From assembly GCF_000826105.1 (NCBI RefSeq), contig NZ_CCYK01000005.1, forward strand, positions 310,001-374,000: a DNA stretch of 64,000 nt. Direction: 5' to 3'. Source of the DNA: Pseudomonas massiliensis. GTDB taxonomy: Bacteria; Pseudomonadota; Gammaproteobacteria; Pseudomonadales; Pseudomonadaceae. Shown here piece after piece: positions 38,379 to 47,238 of this stretch (the stretch's first letter is position 1; every line of letters starts with the position of its first letter). A program made the position numbers and the translations under genes. The notes below the pieces were generated by a model. The model was not told the DNA's origin. It searched no databases and worked only from the letters and a program-made list of their open reading frames with translations.

Positions 38379-39365
38379 TCAGATCTCGCTTAGTTGGGCC
38401 GTCGTGATAGTGATGACCTTACCATCTTCGGAAACATGAAAGTGATCACCGAGCCCGGCCGGCACGGTAATCAATACACCCTCGTGGGTTTTATAGCGCA
38501 CCCGCCGCTCGGGTGGCAGCGCATCGGGCACGTAGTCGAACACCTCCCCGGACAACCCCTGCGCAGCCAATTCTCGCTCGAAGGAAGCCTTGATGCGATC
38601 GTTGCCACTGGTACCGAACAGCTGGCCGTAGAAGGTCTGCGCGTCGAAGGTCTTCTGGTGCTCGGCGATGTCCCGCACCAATTCGCCGACGCGGTAGGTA
38701 AAGGACGCCGGCAGCAGATCCCTGTGCTTGGCTACTACCTTGATCACCGCCTTCTGCAAGGCCTCGGTCAGCTCCGCGGGTCGCTTGGTACGGGTGACAT
38801 CCAGGAACTTCCTGAAGAGCTCGCTGATGCTGGCTCGGCTCTGGCGGTCGATCACCGCTACCTGGCCATCGACCGGGTCCGCCTGAAGGTCGACCAGGGC
38901 AGACTTCTGCAGCGCCTTGGCAGACTGGGTGAAATTGTTGACCACTTCCTCCAGCACTGCCTGACCACCGCTACGGGTATAGCTGACCACTTCATCAGAG
39001 TCATATTTGATGAGTGAGTAGTACTTGCTGCTGCCGGACACCAGTTCAATGACGATCAGCACGCCAGGAGTCACCCGCCTGTCATAGAGTGCGTTGAACT
39101 GGTCCGCCAGACGCTTGGAGAAATCCACAAAGCTGGTGGTCCCTGCCTGCCAGGCTTCGATGGCCAGCTTGACGGGCGAGCCGGGCATAAACGAAAAGCG
39201 GTTTCCTCGCAGGGTGTCCTTGATCCGCGCGATGAAAAAAGGCTCGAAGCGTCCCAGCGGGACCTCTTCGAAATAGTCGGGATCAGCCCTGCCGTGGTGC
39301 ACGACATGGAAGATGAAATTGGTGATGTTCAGCGTTGCGATCTGTTCGTCCGTTAGCGTGGCCAA
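38379..39365 (-). CDS. YejK/NdpA-like nucleoid-associated protein
   Basis: A 328-residue protein that looks like the 37-kDa nucleoid-associated family (PF04245, E. coli YejK). Shared features: N-terminal beta segment ITNFIFHVVHHG, the helix-strand block SFVDFSKRLADQFNAL ... PGVLIVIELV ... YYSLIKYD, and near the C-terminus VRYKTHEGVLITVPAGLGDHFHVSEDGKVITITT, which parallels YejK's GGGLTINF ... FWDPATDTLTIKG region. Similarity is by eye and moderate. It is the first gene of a two-gene operon behind a LexA box. It is not the housekeeping yejK copy by context, so a sensor role on DNA is a reasonable hypothesis. Confidence 0.72.
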   Translation of the reverse strand: MATLTDEQIATLNITNFIFHVVHHGRADPDYFEEVPLGRFEPFFIARIKDTLRGNRFSFMPGSPVKLAIEAWQAGTTSFVDFSKRLADQFNALYDRRVTPGVLIVIELVSGSSKYYSLIKYDSDEVVSYTRSGGQAVLEEVVNNFTQSAKALQKSALVDLQADPVDGQVAVIDRQSRASISELFRKFLDVTRTKRPAELTEALQKAVIKVVAKHRDLLPASFTYRVGELVRDIAEHQKTFDAQTFYGQLFGTSGNDRIKASFERELAAQGLSGEVFDYVPDALPPERRVRYKTHEGVLITVPAGLGDHFHVSEDGKVITITTAQLSEI

Positions 39366-39444
39366 AGCTTACCCTTCCCCGCGATGATGGCTATCTGATT
39401 CAACCGCTCGGCTACCGCCTGGAGCCTCAGATAGCCCTCAAACT

Positions 39445-39462
39445 ACTGTATATGGATACAGT
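39445..39462 (-). promoter_or_regulatory. LexA (SOS) box upstream of the NdpA-like operon
   Basis: ACTGTATATGGATACAGT has perfect 7-bp inverted arms and fits the gammaproteobacterial LexA consensus CTGT-N8-ACAG. It is 80 bases upstream of the NdpA-like ATG and 35 bases past the beta-lactamase stop; no gene begins on the opposite strand, so the operon 39365-37001 is the target. On the minus strand TTGATA (39468-39463) and TATACA inside the box are possible promoter elements, so LexA would occlude polymerase. Confidence 0.85.
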
Positions 39463-39496
39463 TATCAAGCAAGCCGGCCAGCCGGTCTCCCCGCCA

Positions 39497-40384
39497 TCAG
39501 GAGACGCTTGCTACCCAGTTGGCCACAATCCGTGCCATCCGGGCCAAGACATCGCTACGAGGCTCCGCCGCGGCAGCAGGCTGGGTGCTATAGAGCGCGA
39601 TCACCACCGGCCTGTCCTTGGCGGGCCAGATTACCCCGACATCATTGGCCGTACCGTAGTCCCCGGAACCGGTTTTATCAGCAACTTTCCAGCCGTGTGG
39701 CACCCCGGCTCGTATCCGTGCATCTCCTGTTGTATTCGCTAGCAGCCAGTCCGTTAGCTGGGCTTGCAACCGGGCATCGAGACCTTGCCCCAGCAACAGT
39801 GTTTGCAGCGTAGCCGCCATGGCCCCAGGCGTTGTAGTGTCGCGAGGGTCACCCGGAATGGCGCTGTTGAGTTCGGTTTCCCAGCGGTCCAGGCGCAGGC
39901 TGTTGTCGCCTAGCTGTCGGGCGAAGGCCGTCAAGCCAGCAGGGCCACCCACTTCTCGCAAAAGCAGGTTGCCGGCTGTGTTGTCGCTGTATTGCAAGCC
40001 GGCGGCACATAACTCGGCCAGGGTCATGCCAGTAGCCAGGTGCTGCTCAGTCACAGGCGAATAGGTAACCAGGTCCGACTGCTGGTAGCGCACCCGCCGA
40101 CCGAGGCCGGAAAGCCCTACCTGTTTCAGGATCGCGGCGGCAAGCACGACCTTGAAGGTGCTGCACAGAGGAAAGGCTTCATCCGCGCGCCAGCGCAGCG
40201 CGCGACCGTGCCTAGGGTCTAGCGCGCAGAGCCCTAGCCGGCCATTGAACTCCCTTTCAAGGGCCGCAAGGGCCACTCGGGCAGGTTCGTCTTCAGCCCG
40301 AACTGTTGTCCAGGAAAGCAGCGGCAAGCACGCACTGAATGTAAGCAGGTGACGACGCGGCAGCACAAAAAACCTCCGGTGCAT
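39497..40384 (-). CDS. Class A beta-lactamase, CTX-M-like
   Basis: A 295-residue periplasmic serine beta-lactamase. All class A elements are present: S-T-F-K (Ser75, Lys78), SDN at 133-135, E169-T-E-L-N173 in the omega loop, and K237-T-G. The surrounding KTGSGDYGTANDVGVIWP closely resembles CTX-M enzymes, and the cysteine before the active serine is shared with them. The signal region MHRRFFVLPRRHLLTFSACLPLLSW carries an RR pair in a Tat-like context. No ampR-type regulator is adjacent. The longer open frame upstream is not used. Substrate range is inference. Confidence 0.92.
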   Translation of the reverse strand: MHRRFFVLPRRHLLTFSACLPLLSWTTVRAEDEPARVALAALEREFNGRLGLCALDPRHGRALRWRADEAFPLCSTFKVVLAAAILKQVGLSGLGRRVRYQQSDLVTYSPVTEQHLATGMTLAELCAAGLQYSDNTAGNLLLREVGGPAGLTAFARQLGDNSLRLDRWETELNSAIPGDPRDTTTPGAMAATLQTLLLGQGLDARLQAQLTDWLLANTTGDARIRAGVPHGWKVADKTGSGDYGTANDVGVIWPAKDRPVVIALYSTQPAAAAEPRSDVLARMARIVANWVASVS

Positions 40385-40433
40385 GGAAAATGGACGCCCA
40401 GGCTGCCACAGCGAGCCCGGGTCGGCCACTGCG

Positions 40434-41726
40434 TCAGAGCACCAGCCGCAAGCATTGCCCCGCATGGTATAGAGAGAAGCCTGTTTCATAAAAGCTGCTG
40501 CGCAGTGACGGAGCGCTGACCGGGCGCTGCCGGGAAAACGGCATGGGCAAGTCGGCGGCGCGTTCATCGATAAGAAAATCCGCCATGGCGGCGCCAAGTA
40601 CCGTCCCTGTGGTATTGCCCCGGCCGTTATAGCCCGTGACCGCGATCAATCCTGGCGCTGGCTCATAGAGACGCACCAGGTGATCGGGAGTGAAATCGAT
40701 GGCGCCGGTCCAGTGGCATTCCCATTCCACCCTTCCCAGTTCCGGGAAGTAATGGCGCTGGATACGGTCAGCCCAACTGCGCACGAACCAGGCCGGCTTG
40801 TTGTCCAGGCGTCCCATGCTGCCGAGCAGTAGGCGGCCATGGTCGTCTCGACGAATACTGCTGAGCACCATGCGCGTGTCCCAGGAGCCCTTGGCATGAG
40901 GCAGGATGGCATCGGCAGCCGGGCCAGAAAGCGGCACGGAAGCCACCTGAAGGTAATAGCCTCGGAAGTAGTCACGCTTGGCAGCGTTCCAGTCACCCTC
41001 GGTGTAAGCCCCGGTTGCGATGACCACTTTGTCTGCAAGCACAGCGCCTTCGGCTGTCTGCACCTGCCAATGGCTGCCTTCGCGCCGTAGGCCACAGACC
41101 GCGGCCTGGCCATACAGCTTTGCGCCAAGGCGCCCTACGGCAGCAGCCAGGCCACGGGTATAGGCCATGGGGTTGAGGGTGCCGGCCCGGTGGTCCAGAA
41201 GCGCGGCGGATACCTTGCTGGTGCCGCAGTATTCCCGGCAGCGGGCCCCCGTGAGAAGCTCGACGTTCGCTCCGCGCCGCCGCCACTGGTCATGCCGTGC
41301 CCGCAGGTCTTGCTCACCGTTGGCGTTGTGCGCCATGTGCAGGGTGCCCCGAGAATGGGCCTGACAGTCAATGCCGTGGCGGGCGATGGTTTCGAACACC
41401 CGTGCCGGCGCTTCTCCCAGGACGCTGTTCAAGCGCCCGCCAACGTCAGTGCCTAACGTAGCTTCCACATCGTCGGGCTTGATCCAGGTACCGGCGTTGA
41501 CCAGCCCCACATTTCGCCCCGAGCCACCATGGCCGACCTGGTGGGCATCGAGCAACGCCACCTGGTAACCGCGCTCCAGCAAACGAAGGGCGGCGCAAAG
41601 GCCGGTGATGCCACCGCCGATCACACAGACCTGGACCCGCACTTCCCCATCCAGGGAGGCGGTGGTCAGCGCGGGCGATGATACAGCTTCCCACAGACAT
41701 TCCTGACGCAATTGGCGGGGCGACAT
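40434..41726 (-). CDS. amaA: L-pipecolate oxidase, FAD-dependent
   Basis: A 430-residue DAO-family flavoprotein: Rossmann start VQVCVIGGGITGLCAALRLLERGYQVALLDA, then HGGSGRNVGLVN, and C-terminal GLIAVTGYNGRGNTTGTVLGAAMADFL. The identity as AmaA, which oxidises L-pipecolate to piperideine-6-carboxylate in P. putida, rests largely on its position next to amaB and hglS. It lies 32 bases downstream of amaB on the same strand. Other DAO-family amine oxidases would look similar, so the substrate is inferred from context. Confidence 0.82.
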   Translation of the reverse strand: MSPRQLRQECLWEAVSSPALTTASLDGEVRVQVCVIGGGITGLCAALRLLERGYQVALLDAHQVGHGGSGRNVGLVNAGTWIKPDDVEATLGTDVGGRLNSVLGEAPARVFETIARHGIDCQAHSRGTLHMAHNANGEQDLRARHDQWRRRGANVELLTGARCREYCGTSKVSAALLDHRAGTLNPMAYTRGLAAAVGRLGAKLYGQAAVCGLRREGSHWQVQTAEGAVLADKVVIATGAYTEGDWNAAKRDYFRGYYLQVASVPLSGPAADAILPHAKGSWDTRMVLSSIRRDDHGRLLLGSMGRLDNKPAWFVRSWADRIQRHYFPELGRVEWECHWTGAIDFTPDHLVRLYEPAPGLIAVTGYNGRGNTTGTVLGAAMADFLIDERAADLPMPFSRQRPVSAPSLRSSFYETGFSLYHAGQCLRLVL

Positions 41727-41758
41727 CGCAGGTTCTCTATCCCTATACGCAGTGGTTG

Positions 41759-43255
41759 TCAGTCGAACACAATCCCCTGGGCCAACGGCAACTCACGGGA
41801 ATAGTTCACCGTATTGGTCTGCCGACGCATGTAGGCGCGCCATGCGTCCGAACCAGACTCGCGGCCGCCACCGGTTTCTTTCTCGCCACCGAACGCGCCA
41901 CCGATCTCTGCGCCGCTGGTGCCGATGTTCACGTTGGCAATGCCGCAATCGCTGCCCGAGGCGCTCTGGAAGCGCTCTGCCTCCCGGATATCGGTGGTAA
42001 AGATGCAGGAGGACAGGCCTTGTGGCACTTCGTTGTTCATCCTCAAAGCCTGTTCGAAGTCGTCATAGGCAATCACGTACAGGATAGGCGCGAAGGTTTC
42101 GTGGCGTACCACGGCACTCTGCGAGGGCATTTCAACCAACGCCGGTGACACGTAATAGGCGTTGGGGTATTGCGCCTGCAGCTGACGCTCGCCGCCGAAC
42201 ACTTGCCCGCCTTCATCCCGGGCCTGGACCAGGGCATCCTGCATGGCCTGGAAGGATTGCTGGTCGATCAGCGGGCCGACCAGGTTGTTTTCGCGAGGGT
42301 CGCCGATGCGTACCTTGCCATAGGCGGCCTTCACCCGGGCCACTACATCATCCTTGATCGAGCGATGCACGATCAGCCGACGCAGGGTGGTACAGCGCTG
42401 GCCAGCGGTGCCCACCGCGGCGAACAGGATTCCACGTACGGCCAGATCCAGGTCGGCGCTGGGCGCGAGGATCATGGCGTTGTTACCGCCCAGTTCGAGC
42501 AGGCTGCGGCCGAAGCGGGCAGCTACCCGCGGGCCGACTTCGCGCCCCATGCGGGTACTGCCGGTGGCGCTGACCAATGCGACACGACGGTCGTCGACCA
42601 TGGCCTCGCCGGCTTCGCGATCGCCCAGCAGCAATTGCGCCAGGCCTTGTGGCGCATCGCCGAAGCGGGCCAGGGTGCGGTCCAGCAGGGCCTGGCAGGC
42701 CAGGGCAGTGAGCGGGGTCTTCTCGGATGGTTTCCAGACCACGGCGTTGCCACATACCAAGGCCAGGGCTGTATTCCAGGCCCAGACGGCAACAGGGAAG
42801 TTGAACGCGCTGATAACCCCTACCACGCCCAGTGGATGCCAGGTTTCACGCATGTGGTGACCAGGGCGCTCGGACGCGATGGTCAGGCCGTAGAGTTGGC
42901 GCGACAGGCCTACGGCAAAATCGCAGATATCGATCATCTCCTGGACTTCACCCAGGCCCTCCTGGGTAATCTTGCCAGCCTCGACCGAGACCAGCTCGCC
43001 CAGGTCGGCCTTGTGCTCGCGCAGGATTTCCGCAAACTGGCGCACCAGCTCGCCACGGCGTGGCGCCGGTACGTCGCGCCAGCTGAGAAAGGCCTCATGA
43101 GCCTGGCTGATACGATCCTCGACCTCGGCCTTGCCTTGCAGGGCCACCGCGCCGATCCGGCTACCGTCAATGGGGGTGAATACCGCATGGCTACCTTGCC
43201 GGTAGGCAGTGGTGGGTACTCCGAGGCGTTCCATCAGGCCGTCGATCATGGGCAT
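41759..43255 (-). CDS. amaB: Piperideine-6-carboxylate / 2-aminoadipate semialdehyde dehydrogenase
   Basis: A 498-residue aldehyde dehydrogenase of the ALDH7 (antiquitin) type. Catalytic residues: Glu254 in LLELGGNNA and Cys288 in GTAGQRCTTLRR; the NAD-binding FNFPVAVWAWNTALALVCGNAVVWKPSE and the C-terminal GGAFGGEKETGGGRESGSDAWRAYMRR are characteristic. AmaB oxidises the AmaA product to 2-aminoadipate in the D-lysine/pipecolate route. It is the promoter-proximal gene of amaB-amaA and is divergent from hglS. Confidence 0.9.
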   Translation of the reverse strand: MPMIDGLMERLGVPTTAYRQGSHAVFTPIDGSRIGAVALQGKAEVEDRISQAHEAFLSWRDVPAPRRGELVRQFAEILREHKADLGELVSVEAGKITQEGLGEVQEMIDICDFAVGLSRQLYGLTIASERPGHHMRETWHPLGVVGVISAFNFPVAVWAWNTALALVCGNAVVWKPSEKTPLTALACQALLDRTLARFGDAPQGLAQLLLGDREAGEAMVDDRRVALVSATGSTRMGREVGPRVAARFGRSLLELGGNNAMILAPSADLDLAVRGILFAAVGTAGQRCTTLRRLIVHRSIKDDVVARVKAAYGKVRIGDPRENNLVGPLIDQQSFQAMQDALVQARDEGGQVFGGERQLQAQYPNAYYVSPALVEMPSQSAVVRHETFAPILYVIAYDDFEQALRMNNEVPQGLSSCIFTTDIREAERFQSASGSDCGIANVNIGTSGAEIGGAFGGEKETGGGRESGSDAWRAYMRRQTNTVNYSRELPLAQGIVFD

Positions 43256-43335
43256 TCTCCGTGATGAAGATGAGCAGCGTTACGCTGATATTTACCGTGC
43301 CCAGGGTTCGCCTCAAGCGATCATTTGGCAGCACA

Positions 43336-43354
43336 TCATTCCGTGCCGGAATGA
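43336..43354. promoter_or_regulatory. Inverted-repeat operator candidate between amaB and hglS
   Basis: Perfect 8-bp arms TCATTCCG and CGGAATGA separated by TGC lie in the 238-base divergent region. The size and symmetry suit a dimeric regulator controlling both transcription units. No regulator gene is adjacent. Confidence 0.5.
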
Positions 43355-43493
43355 AAACCGGTCAATCTATTAGCCAATGCAGGGTCGAGGCGTTTGGGAA
43401 ATTAAGGAATGAATGAAAGATTTTTTTTCGCTTGTCCCAGGCCTTGCCCAGCCGTTGAATAGCATTGCCGTCCATGCCTAGGGAGCCATGCTC

Positions 43494-44885
43494 ATGACCC
43501 TCACCGGTTTCGCCAATCCTGACGAGATCCGCGCTCGCTTCTCCCGCGCCATGTCCGCCATGTACCGGGCGGAGGTACCGCTCTACGGGGAACTGCTGAC
43601 CTTGGTGGCCGATATCAACCGTCATGCTCTGGACAGTCAACCGGGCCTGGCCGAGGCCATGGACCAGGCAGGTGACCTGCAGCGCCTGGCCGATGAGCGC
43701 CATGGCGCTATCCGGGTAGGCACCGCCGAGGAACTGGCAACCCTGGCACGCCTGTTCGCCGTCATGGGCATGCAACCGGTAGGTTACTACGACCTCTCGC
43801 CCGCTGGCGTACCGGTCCACTCCACTGCTTTCCGGGCAGTGCATGAAGATAGCCTGCGCATCAGCCCTTTCCGGGTGTTCACCTCTCTGCTGCGCCTGGA
43901 GCTGATCGAGGACGCGCCCTTGCGCGCCCTGGCCGCGCAGCTACTGGCCAGTCGGCAGATCTTCACCCCGCGCGCGCTGGCGCTGATCGAGCGGCACGAA
44001 CAGGCCGGCCACCTCACTCACAGCGAGGCCGACGAATTCGTGGAACAAGCCCTGGAAACTTTCCGCTGGCACCGCCAGGCCCGGGTCAGCCAGGCGCAAT
44101 ACGACCGGCTACACGCCCAGCATCGGCTCATTGCCGACGTAGTGGCGTTTCAAGGCCCCCATATCAATCACCTCACTCCCCGCACCCTGGATATCGACAG
44201 CGTGCAGGCCCAGATGCCTGCGCGCGGTATCGCGCCCAAGGCCGTGATCGAAGGGCCGCCCCGGCGACAGCATGCCATCCTGTTACGTCAAACCAGCTTC
44301 AAGGCACTGGAGGAAGCGGTTGTATTCACCGACCCGGCCGGCACGATATCGGGCTCTCATAGCGCGCGTTTCGGCGAGATCGAGCAGCGGGGCGTGGCGC
44401 TGACGCCCAAGGGCCGCGAGCTGTACGACCGCCTGCTGGGGCAGGCCCGGGCCAGCCTGAACGGTGTGCCGGCCGAGCGCGACCCACAGGGCTATGCCCG
44501 CCTGCTGGAAGCGGCATTCAGCGACTTTCCGGATGACCTTGCTCAGCTACGCAGCCAGGGCCTGGCCTGGTTCCGCTACCGGCCTACTGCGCAGGGGCTG
44601 GCCAAGGGAATCAAAGGCTATGACCTGGAAGCCTTGGTAAGCGACGGAGACATCGCCTTCGAACCGATCATTTATGAAGACTTTCTGCCGGTCAGCGCCG
44701 CTGGGATCTTCCAATCCAACCTGGGCGGCGAGCCTCGCATCGACTACGGCAGCAATGCCAACCGCGAGCAGTTCGAGCAGGCGCTTGGCCGTGCCGTGAT
44801 CGATGAGATGGCGCTATATGCCCAGATGCAACAACGTTCATTGGAAGCCTGCCAGACACAATTGGGCGGGAGCTTCGCTAGCTGA
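43494..44885 (+). CDS. hglS: 2-oxoadipate dioxygenase/decarboxylase (2-hydroxyglutarate synthase)
   Basis: A 463-residue DUF1338 enzyme that converts 2-oxoadipate to D-2-hydroxyglutarate, joining lysine breakdown to central metabolism. The Fe(II) ligands known for P. putida HglS (His70, His226 and a glutamate near 294) and Arg74 are at matching positions: RH70GAIR74, HINH226LTPR, RFGE295IE. PVGYYDLSPAGVPVHSTAFR and EDFLPVSAAGIFQSNL are family blocks. ATGs occur at 43488 and 43494; AGGGAG is 3 and 9 bases before them, favouring the second. Confidence 0.93.
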   Translation: MTLTGFANPDEIRARFSRAMSAMYRAEVPLYGELLTLVADINRHALDSQPGLAEAMDQAGDLQRLADERHGAIRVGTAEELATLARLFAVMGMQPVGYYDLSPAGVPVHSTAFRAVHEDSLRISPFRVFTSLLRLELIEDAPLRALAAQLLASRQIFTPRALALIERHEQAGHLTHSEADEFVEQALETFRWHRQARVSQAQYDRLHAQHRLIADVVAFQGPHINHLTPRTLDIDSVQAQMPARGIAPKAVIEGPPRRQHAILLRQTSFKALEEAVVFTDPAGTISGSHSARFGEIEQRGVALTPKGRELYDRLLGQARASLNGVPAERDPQGYARLLEAAFSDFPDDLAQLRSQGLAWFRYRPTAQGLAKGIKGYDLEALVSDGDIAFEPIIYEDFLPVSAAGIFQSNLGGEPRIDYGSNANREQFEQALGRAVIDEMALYAQMQQRSLEACQTQLGGSFAS

Positions 44886-45097
44886 CGACTCGTGCTCGAT
44901 CAGAAAGCCTTTTCGCTAGCTGGCGCTAGCTCCCACCGTGATCACCTCAGGCCCCATGAATCGGTTCGGTTCATGCGGTGCGAGTCAGCGGCAGCTGAGG
45001 GATAACGCCCACCCCCAGGCTTTCCGTTGCGCCGCGCCGAGGCGTCATCCTTGACGCCTGTACGATCCGAGCAAGCACCACCAACGGGCGCCTACAG

Positions 45098-47083
45098 TCA
45101 GTTCCTGACGCGGAAGCGGTCTACCTCGCGGCTTAGCTCGGCCGCCAGGCTTTCAAGGTCACGCGCCGTGATCGCCAGGTTGGATACGACTTCCCGTTGC
45201 TCACTGTTGGCGTGGGCGATGCTTTGCAGATTGCTGCTCAGCAGGGTCGCGGTATCGCTCTGCTCCTGGGTCGCGGTGGCGATTGCAGCGAACTGTTGCC
45301 CGGCCATGCGGCTTTGCTCGTCGATTCGAGACAGGGCGTCCGCTACCTTGGCATTGCGGGACAAACCTTCTTCCATCAACTGATTGCCCTGCTCCATGGT
45401 CTGGATCGCCTGGCCGGTCTGCTGCTGGATGCTGGCGATCATGGTGGAGATTTCATCTGTGGCCTGGCGGGTACGCGAGGCCAGGCTGCGTACTTCATCG
45501 GCAACCACGGCGAAGCCCCTGCCCTGCTCGCCAGCCCGAGCGGCCTCGATGGCGGCGTTAAGTGCCAACAGGTTGGTCTGCTCGGCGATGGAAGTGATCA
45601 CGCCCACGATGCCACCGATTTCCTGTGAGCGTTGACCCAGGGTATCGATCACCTTGGCGGTATCGTTCAGGGCACCGGCGATCTGTTCCAACGACGAGGA
45701 AGCCTGGTCCATGGAGCTACGACCGGTACGGGTATGCTCGGCGTTCTGCTGTGCGACACGCTCGGTTTCGCCCATGTTGTCAGCGATATTCAAGGAAGTA
45801 GCGCTGAATTCCTCGACCGCACCCGCCATGCTGGTGATTTCGCCGCTCTGTTGTTCCATGCCTTCATAGGCGCCTGCAGACAGGCTGGACAACGCCTTGG
45901 CGCGGTCACTCACCTGTTCGGACGCTGCGCGGATGTGCTGCACCATGGTCGACAGGGCATCACCCATATGGTTGAAGCTACGCGCCAGCTGCGCGATTTC
46001 ATCGTTGCCGGCCACGTTCAGGCGGGCCTCCAGGTTACCCGCCCCCAAGGCTTCGGCCTGGCGGACCAGATCGCCCAGTGGCTTGAGGCGGCGACGCAAC
46101 AGTAGAATGGCCGCGCCGACGGCGAGCAGGGTTGCGAGCAGGCTACCCAGTGCCAGCTTGGTGCCCACATCCCAAGTCACTGCGCGCAACTCTTGTATCG
46201 GCATGCTGGCGATCACCCGCCATGGCCCTTGGGCGAAGGGCACGCCCACGGAGTAATACTCGACCTCGCCATCGCTCCAGAAATGCCCTTTGCCGGACGC
46301 GCCGTGTTCGCCGCCCAACGCCTGAGCCGCCGCTTCTGCGTTCTTGACACCCGCCGGGGCGATCAGCCAACGGTTCTGCGCATCGAGCAAGGCCAATGAG
46401 CCGCTCTTGCCGATGCGGAAGTGGGTCAGGTTCTCGAACTGCGCCTTCTGGGCGTCGGTGTAGTCGAAGCCCACGAACAGGGCCGCGATCACCTTGCCCG
46501 CACGATCGCGCACTGGGGTGTACTGAGTCATGTAGGAACGACCGAACAAGGCGGCCGCGCCTACATAGCTCTGCCCGTTCAACAATTTCTGATAGGCCGG
46601 GCTGGCATGATCGAGCTGTGTACCGATAGCGCGGCTGCCGTCCTGCTTGGTCACGGAGGTGCTGATACGTACGAAGTCATCGCCACTGCGCACGAACACT
46701 GTCGCCACGCCAGCCGTCATCTTGCGAAAATCATCCACTTCGCGCAGGTCATTGTTGAGCACCTCGTCGCCCAGCCACAGCCCGGGCGTAGGGTTGCCCG
46801 CCACCGTGACCGGCTGCTCGGGGTGATGGGTCAGCCCGGCGGCGAAGCGCGACTCGAACAGCCCACTCAACCGTTGGGTGCTGTCGCGCAAGGTGTTATA
46901 GAAGGTGTCCAGCTGATCGGAAAGCAGTCTGGCCTCGCTCCCCATGTGTTCCTGGCGCGTTACCAGGTTCGCCTGATCCAGGGAACGCAAGGCGAAGGCA
47001 GTACTGCCTCCAATGACGACGATGAGGACGATGGCCAGTGCGATGCCGAGCTGCCTGGCGATGAAAGCACGCGGTTGAGTCAT
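45098..47083 (-). CDS. Methyl-accepting chemotaxis protein with large periplasmic Cache domain
   Basis: A 661-residue chemoreceptor. Helix 1 (about 11-31), a periplasmic region of about 280 residues with Cache_3/Cache_2-type pattern ([60 protein letters not shown]), helix 2 (about 316-336), HAMP ([25 protein letters not shown]), and the signalling hairpin with tip [35 protein letters not shown]. No CheR-binding pentapeptide at the C-terminus. SD AGGAG is well placed. A FliA-type promoter lies about 100 bases upstream. The ligand is unknown. Confidence 0.93.
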   Translation of the reverse strand: MTQPRAFIARQLGIALAIVLIVVIGGSTAFALRSLDQANLVTRQEHMGSEARLLSDQLDTFYNTLRDSTQRLSGLFESRFAAGLTHHPEQPVTVAGNPTPGLWLGDEVLNNDLREVDDFRKMTAGVATVFVRSGDDFVRISTSVTKQDGSRAIGTQLDHASPAYQKLLNGQSYVGAAALFGRSYMTQYTPVRDRAGKVIAALFVGFDYTDAQKAQFENLTHFRIGKSGSLALLDAQNRWLIAPAGVKNAEAAAQALGGEHGASGKGHFWSDGEVEYYSVGVPFAQGPWRVIASMPIQELRAVTWDVGTKLALGSLLATLLAVGAAILLLRRRLKPLGDLVRQAEALGAGNLEARLNVAGNDEIAQLARSFNHMGDALSTMVQHIRAASEQVSDRAKALSSLSAGAYEGMEQQSGEITSMAGAVEEFSATSLNIADNMGETERVAQQNAEHTRTGRSSMDQASSSLEQIAGALNDTAKVIDTLGQRSQEIGGIVGVITSIAEQTNLLALNAAIEAARAGEQGRGFAVVADEVRSLASRTRQATDEISTMIASIQQQTGQAIQTMEQGNQLMEEGLSRNAKVADALSRIDEQSRMAGQQFAAIATATQEQSDTATLLSSNLQSIAHANSEQREVVSNLAITARDLESLAAELSREVDRFRVRN

Positions 47084-47180
47084 TCTAGCTCCTGTTGGAA
47101 GTGCCGGCTGTGCCGGTCTCTAGGCTTCCAAGGGTGTACACGATAAAGGTGTTGGATCCTGCACACCGGACCCTGTCATG

Positions 47181-47207
47181 AAGTCGGCGGCCGGGGGAAT
47201 TACTTGA
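47181..47207 (-). promoter_or_regulatory. FliA (sigma-28) promoter of the chemoreceptor gene
   Basis: Minus strand TCAA, 15 bases, GCCGACTT fits the flagellar sigma consensus TCAA/TAAA-N15-GCCGATAA. The spacing is exact and the start would lie about 90 bases before the ATG, consistent with co-expression of receptors with late flagellar genes. Confidence 0.7.
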
Positions 47208-47238
47208 GCGTCAAGCCCGGGTATTTCAGCGGCACTGT

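Noticed and set aside
42170..43264. 364-codon plus-strand open frame
   Set aside because: Antisense to amaB.
44874..44930. Repeated ttcgctagctg units after hglS
   Set aside because: Two imperfect copies, one partly inside the coding end; too little to call a REP element.
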